Part shown: in pieces, positions 6,108 to 7,792 of the stretch | Layout: every line of letters starts with the position of its first letter | How positions within the stretch are numbered: position 1 is the stretch's first letter | NCBI GenBank assembly: GCA_015711875.1 | Contig: JACVJG010000109.1 | Span: 1-7,792, forward strand | Origin: Candidatus Solincola jinzensis | Lineage (GTDB): Bacteria; Actinomycetota; Geothermincolia; Geothermincolales; RBG-13-55-18 | DNA: 7,792 nucleotides | Reading direction: 5' to 3' | The notes under the pieces: model-generated | The model's database searches: none | Told to the model about the DNA's origin: nothing | The model's input: only the letters and a program-made list of their open reading frames with translations | Program-made: the position numbers and the translations under genes

Positions 6108-6209
6108 GGGAGGTGCGGAGATGATCGCGCGGGACATAAGGGAAAAGCTCTCCGCCATCGTGGGGGCGGAGGACGTCTCGGAGGACGAGGCCCTCCTCTC
6201 CACCTGGCG
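6090..6209 (+). repeat. 120-bp perfect tandem duplication, copy 2
   Basis: This is the second copy of 5945-6064, with no mismatch. It carries the ribosome binding site (6109-6113) and start codon used by the intact FAD-oxidase gene; the five codons and stop before them belong to the truncated copy. Confidence 0.97.
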
Positions 6210-7599
6210 CGCCGGGGGAGCGGTCGAGGGAGGGAAGCCCCTGCTCGCGGTGCGCCCCTCCTCCACCGCCGAGGTGCGCGCGCTCATAAAGCTCGCCCGG
6301 GCCGAGAAGCTCAACCTGGTCTTTACCTCCTCCGCCCCTCCCCGACTGCGGGGCGACTCCGTGCCCTCTGGCGAGGGGATCATGGTGGACATGTCCGCCA
6401 TGGACAGGATCGTGCGCCTGGACCGGCGCAACAAGGTGGCCTTGATCGAGCCCGGGGTGACCTTCGAGCGCCTCATCCCCGAGGTGGACAAGGCGGGCCT
6501 CAAGGCGCTTCTGCCCCTGCGCCCCAAGCGGGGGAAGTCCGTGCTCGCCTCCGCCCTGGAGCGCGAGCCCATCCTCATCCCCAAGTACCACTGGGACATG
6601 ACCGACCCCATGCTCTGCACCGAGCTGGTCTTCGGCACCGGCGACCTCTTCAGAACCGGGTCGGCCGCCGGCCCCGGGTCCCTGGAGCAGCAGTGGGCCG
6701 CCGGAGGGGCCCAGAAGAACCCCATGGGTCCCGCCCAGACCGACTTCGTGAGGGTGGTGCAGGGGGCCCAGGGCACCATGGCCGCGGTCACCTGGTGCAC
6801 CTTGAAGCTGGAGATAAAGCCCAGCATCCATAGGATATGGTTCGCCCCCGACGCCAAGCTCTCCCGCCTCTCGGAGTTCACCTACCGCTCCCTGCGCCCC
6901 AAACTGGGGGACGAGTGGCTGATCCTCAACTCCTACGCCCTGGCCTCCCTCATCAGCGAGAGGGGCGCCGAGGAGGTGGACGAGCTGGCGCAAAGGCAGG
7001 CCCCCTGGACATGCGTCTACGGGGTCTCGGGATATGAGTACCTGCCGGAAGAGCGGGTGGCCTACCAGGAAAAGGACCTCTCACGCCACGCCCAGTTCGC
7101 CGGGGTGGCCCCCGTGCCCGAGGTGCCGGGGTGCTCCTGGCGCCGCATGGAGCGCCTCCTCTCCTCCCCCTGCGGGGATCCCTACTACAAGACGCTGCCC
7201 CGGGGCGATTTCTTGGACATCTTCTTCCTCACCACCTTGGACAGGGTGCCCTCCTTCCTGGAGGTCATGGAGGCCGAGGCGGAGCGCTTCTCCTATCCCG
7301 CCCAGAGGATCGGGGTCTACATCCAGCCCATCCAGCAGGGAAGGAACGTGCATCTCGAGTTCACCCTCTACTTCCGGCCCACGGACCGCGAGAAGGCCCT
7401 CGAGCTCTTCCTCTCCGCCTCCCGTGCGCTTTCCGAGGCGGGGGCCTTCTTCTCCCGCCCCTACGGCCCCTGGTCCGAGCTCGCCTACGCCCGCTGCCCG
7501 GACACCGTTTCCGCCCTGCGCAAGGTCAAGGGCATACTGGACCCCGACGGGGTGCTCAACCGCGGCAAGCTGTGCTTCCAGCCCCAGGAGGTGGGCTGA
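6121..7599 (+). CDS. FAD-binding oxidoreductase (glycolate/lactate dehydrogenase-like, PCMH type)
   Basis: The product has 492 residues. The N-terminal FAD-binding (PCMH/VAO-type) domain begins at about residue 40 (LLAVRPSSTAEVRALIKLA) and includes VDMSAMDRIVRLDRRNKVALIEPGVTFERL (about 89-117) and AAGPGSLEQQW near 200. The C-terminus has the family end LDPDGVLNRGKLCF (473-486). Relatives (GlcD, D-lactate dehydrogenases) oxidise 2-hydroxyacids with FAD and pass electrons to an Fe-S partner. The FAD pyrophosphate loop, normally glycine-rich (GGGT-like), reads TSSAPPRLRGDSVP at 69-82, typical of a less studied subgroup whose substrate I cannot name. The ATG at 6121 has GGAGG 7 nt upstream. No membrane segment or cysteine cluster is visible, so an electron-accepting partner is expected, possibly beyond the right edge. 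Its first 30 codons are duplicated upstream and its last codons belong to the terminal tandem repeat. Confidence 0.92.
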   Translation: MIARDIREKLSAIVGAEDVSEDEALLSTWRAGGAVEGGKPLLAVRPSSTAEVRALIKLARAEKLNLVFTSSAPPRLRGDSVPSGEGIMVDMSAMDRIVRLDRRNKVALIEPGVTFERLIPEVDKAGLKALLPLRPKRGKSVLASALEREPILIPKYHWDMTDPMLCTELVFGTGDLFRTGSAAGPGSLEQQWAAGGAQKNPMGPAQTDFVRVVQGAQGTMAAVTWCTLKLEIKPSIHRIWFAPDAKLSRLSEFTYRSLRPKLGDEWLILNSYALASLISERGAEEVDELAQRQAPWTCVYGVSGYEYLPEERVAYQEKDLSRHAQFAGVAPVPEVPGCSWRRMERLLSSPCGDPYYKTLPRGDFLDIFFLTTLDRVPSFLEVMEAEAERFSYPAQRIGVYIQPIQQGRNVHLEFTLYFRPTDREKALELFLSASRALSEAGAFFSRPYGPWSELAYARCPDTVSALRKVKGILDPDGVLNRGKLCFQPQEVG

Positions 7600-7792
7600 G
7601 ATGGCGGCATGGCACGCGCATGGCCGCAAGGCCTCCCCTCCCATGCTCGCCCCGGGGGAGGGAGCAAGCCAGGCCCCCAGCCCCAGGAGGTGGGCTGAGA
7701 TGATGGCGGCATGGCACGCGCATGGCCGCAAGGCCTCCCCTCCCATGCTCGCCCCGGGGGAGGGAGCAAGCCAGGCCCCCGGCCCCAGGAGG
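7578..7792 (+). repeat. 99/102-bp tandem repeat running off the right edge
   Basis: Copy 1 is 7578-7676 (99 bp), copy 2 is 7677-7778 (102 bp), and copy 3 begins at 7779 and is cut by the window edge. Copies 1 and 2 are identical except for a 3-nt ATG insertion after the start codon in copy 2; the base at 7679 (A) is G at the matching place in copy 3 (7781). Each unit carries AGGAGG, the FAD-oxidase stop TGA in its original context, an ATG, a GGCC-GCAA-GGCC mini-hairpin (7622-7633) and a longer GC hairpin (7633-7642 with 7656-7664). Confidence 0.95.
7601..7792 (+). CDS. Open frame with 33/34-codon tandem repeats, 5' end of a possible next gene
   Basis: The ATG at 7601 lies 1 nt after the FAD-oxidase stop, with AGGAGG at 7586-7591 and 9-nt spacing. 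The frame stays open for 64 codons to the edge. Because repeat units are 99 and 102 bp, the frame is kept and the peptide MAAWHAHGRKASPPMLAPGE recurs after 34 residues. I recognise no domain; the peptide is rich in Ala, Pro, Gly and Arg and may be low-complexity rather than a functional protein. In this position an Fe-S partner of the oxidase would be expected, but nothing here shows it. It may be a repeat-extended N-terminus of that gene, or non-coding. Confidence 0.35.
   Translation, partial: MAAWHAHGRKASPPMLAPGEGASQAPSPRRWAEMMAAWHAHGRKASPPMLAPGEGASQAPGPRR

Noticed and set aside
4864..6993. A 709-codon open frame on the minus strand
   Set aside because: It lies opposite the TetR, small helical and FAD-oxidase genes. 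Those have clear family signatures and ribosome binding sites, whereas this frame is low-complexity Gly/His/Arg/Pro sequence, typical of an antisense shadow in GC-rich DNA.
7081..7746. Minus-strand ORFs across the terminal repeat with repeated peptide segments
   Set aside because: The repetition only reflects the DNA repeat. They are antisense to the conserved C-terminus of the FAD oxidase and have no supporting signal.
7578..7792. CRISPR array
   Set aside because: The repeats are contiguous 99/102-bp units without unique spacers, and no cas gene is nearby.

Overview
This is a GC-rich bacterial window with close gene packing and strong GGAGG-type ribosome binding sites. An aldehyde ferredoxin oxidoreductase (AOR) family tungsto/molybdoenzyme, a FAD-linked oxidase of the glycolate/lactate dehydrogenase type and a TetR regulator point to an anaerobic or facultative, possibly uncultivated lineage. 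High-GC Actinobacteriota-like or deltaproteobacterial-like groups would both fit; the sequence alone does not settle the taxonomy.

Layout. (1) 1-763, minus strand: the N-terminal 254 codons of a membrane sensor (TM1, extracytoplasmic domain, TM2, start of HAMP) that runs off the left edge. (2) 770-1184: divergent intergenic region with only weak promoter candidates. (3) 1202-3040, plus: AOR-family oxidoreductase whose cofactor-site residues depart from the canonical set. (4) 3131-3613, plus: tadA, tRNA adenosine deaminase. (5) 3737-3828, plus: tRNA-Ser(CGA) with encoded CCA and a perfect -10 box just upstream. (6) 3869-4297, minus: small CoA-binding (Rossmann) protein. (7) 4298-4899: a 600-bp divergent gap holding a 16-bp direct repeat and a near-consensus sigma-70 promoter with TGAC/GTCA half-sites. 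(8) 4900-5529, plus: TetR regulator. (9) 5573-5962: small helical protein of unknown function. (10) 5976-6107: a 43-codon duplicated and truncated start of the next gene. (11) 6121-7599: complete FAD-binding oxidoreductase. (12) 7601-right edge: an open frame made of tandem 33/34-codon repeats.

How the parts may work together: the TetR gene and the genes after it are co-directional and closely spaced (43, 13, 13 and 1 nt gaps), so they look like one transcription unit, probably autoregulated from the promoter near 4640-4681. In related clusters, FAD-linked oxidases of this type are often followed by an Fe-S partner protein, which would lie beyond the right edge; that is inference. tadA and tRNA-Ser are housekeeping genes between the two metabolic loci.

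The most unusual feature is a pair of tandem duplications in the TetR/FAD-oxidase unit. Each one spans a gene junction (stop codon, ribosome binding site, start codon) and multiplies the translation-initiation region of the following gene: a perfect 120-bp repeat at 5945-6064/6090-6209, and a 99/102-bp repeat from 7578 to the right edge. Either could be real junction remodelling or an assembly artefact, and the second lies exactly at the window end.
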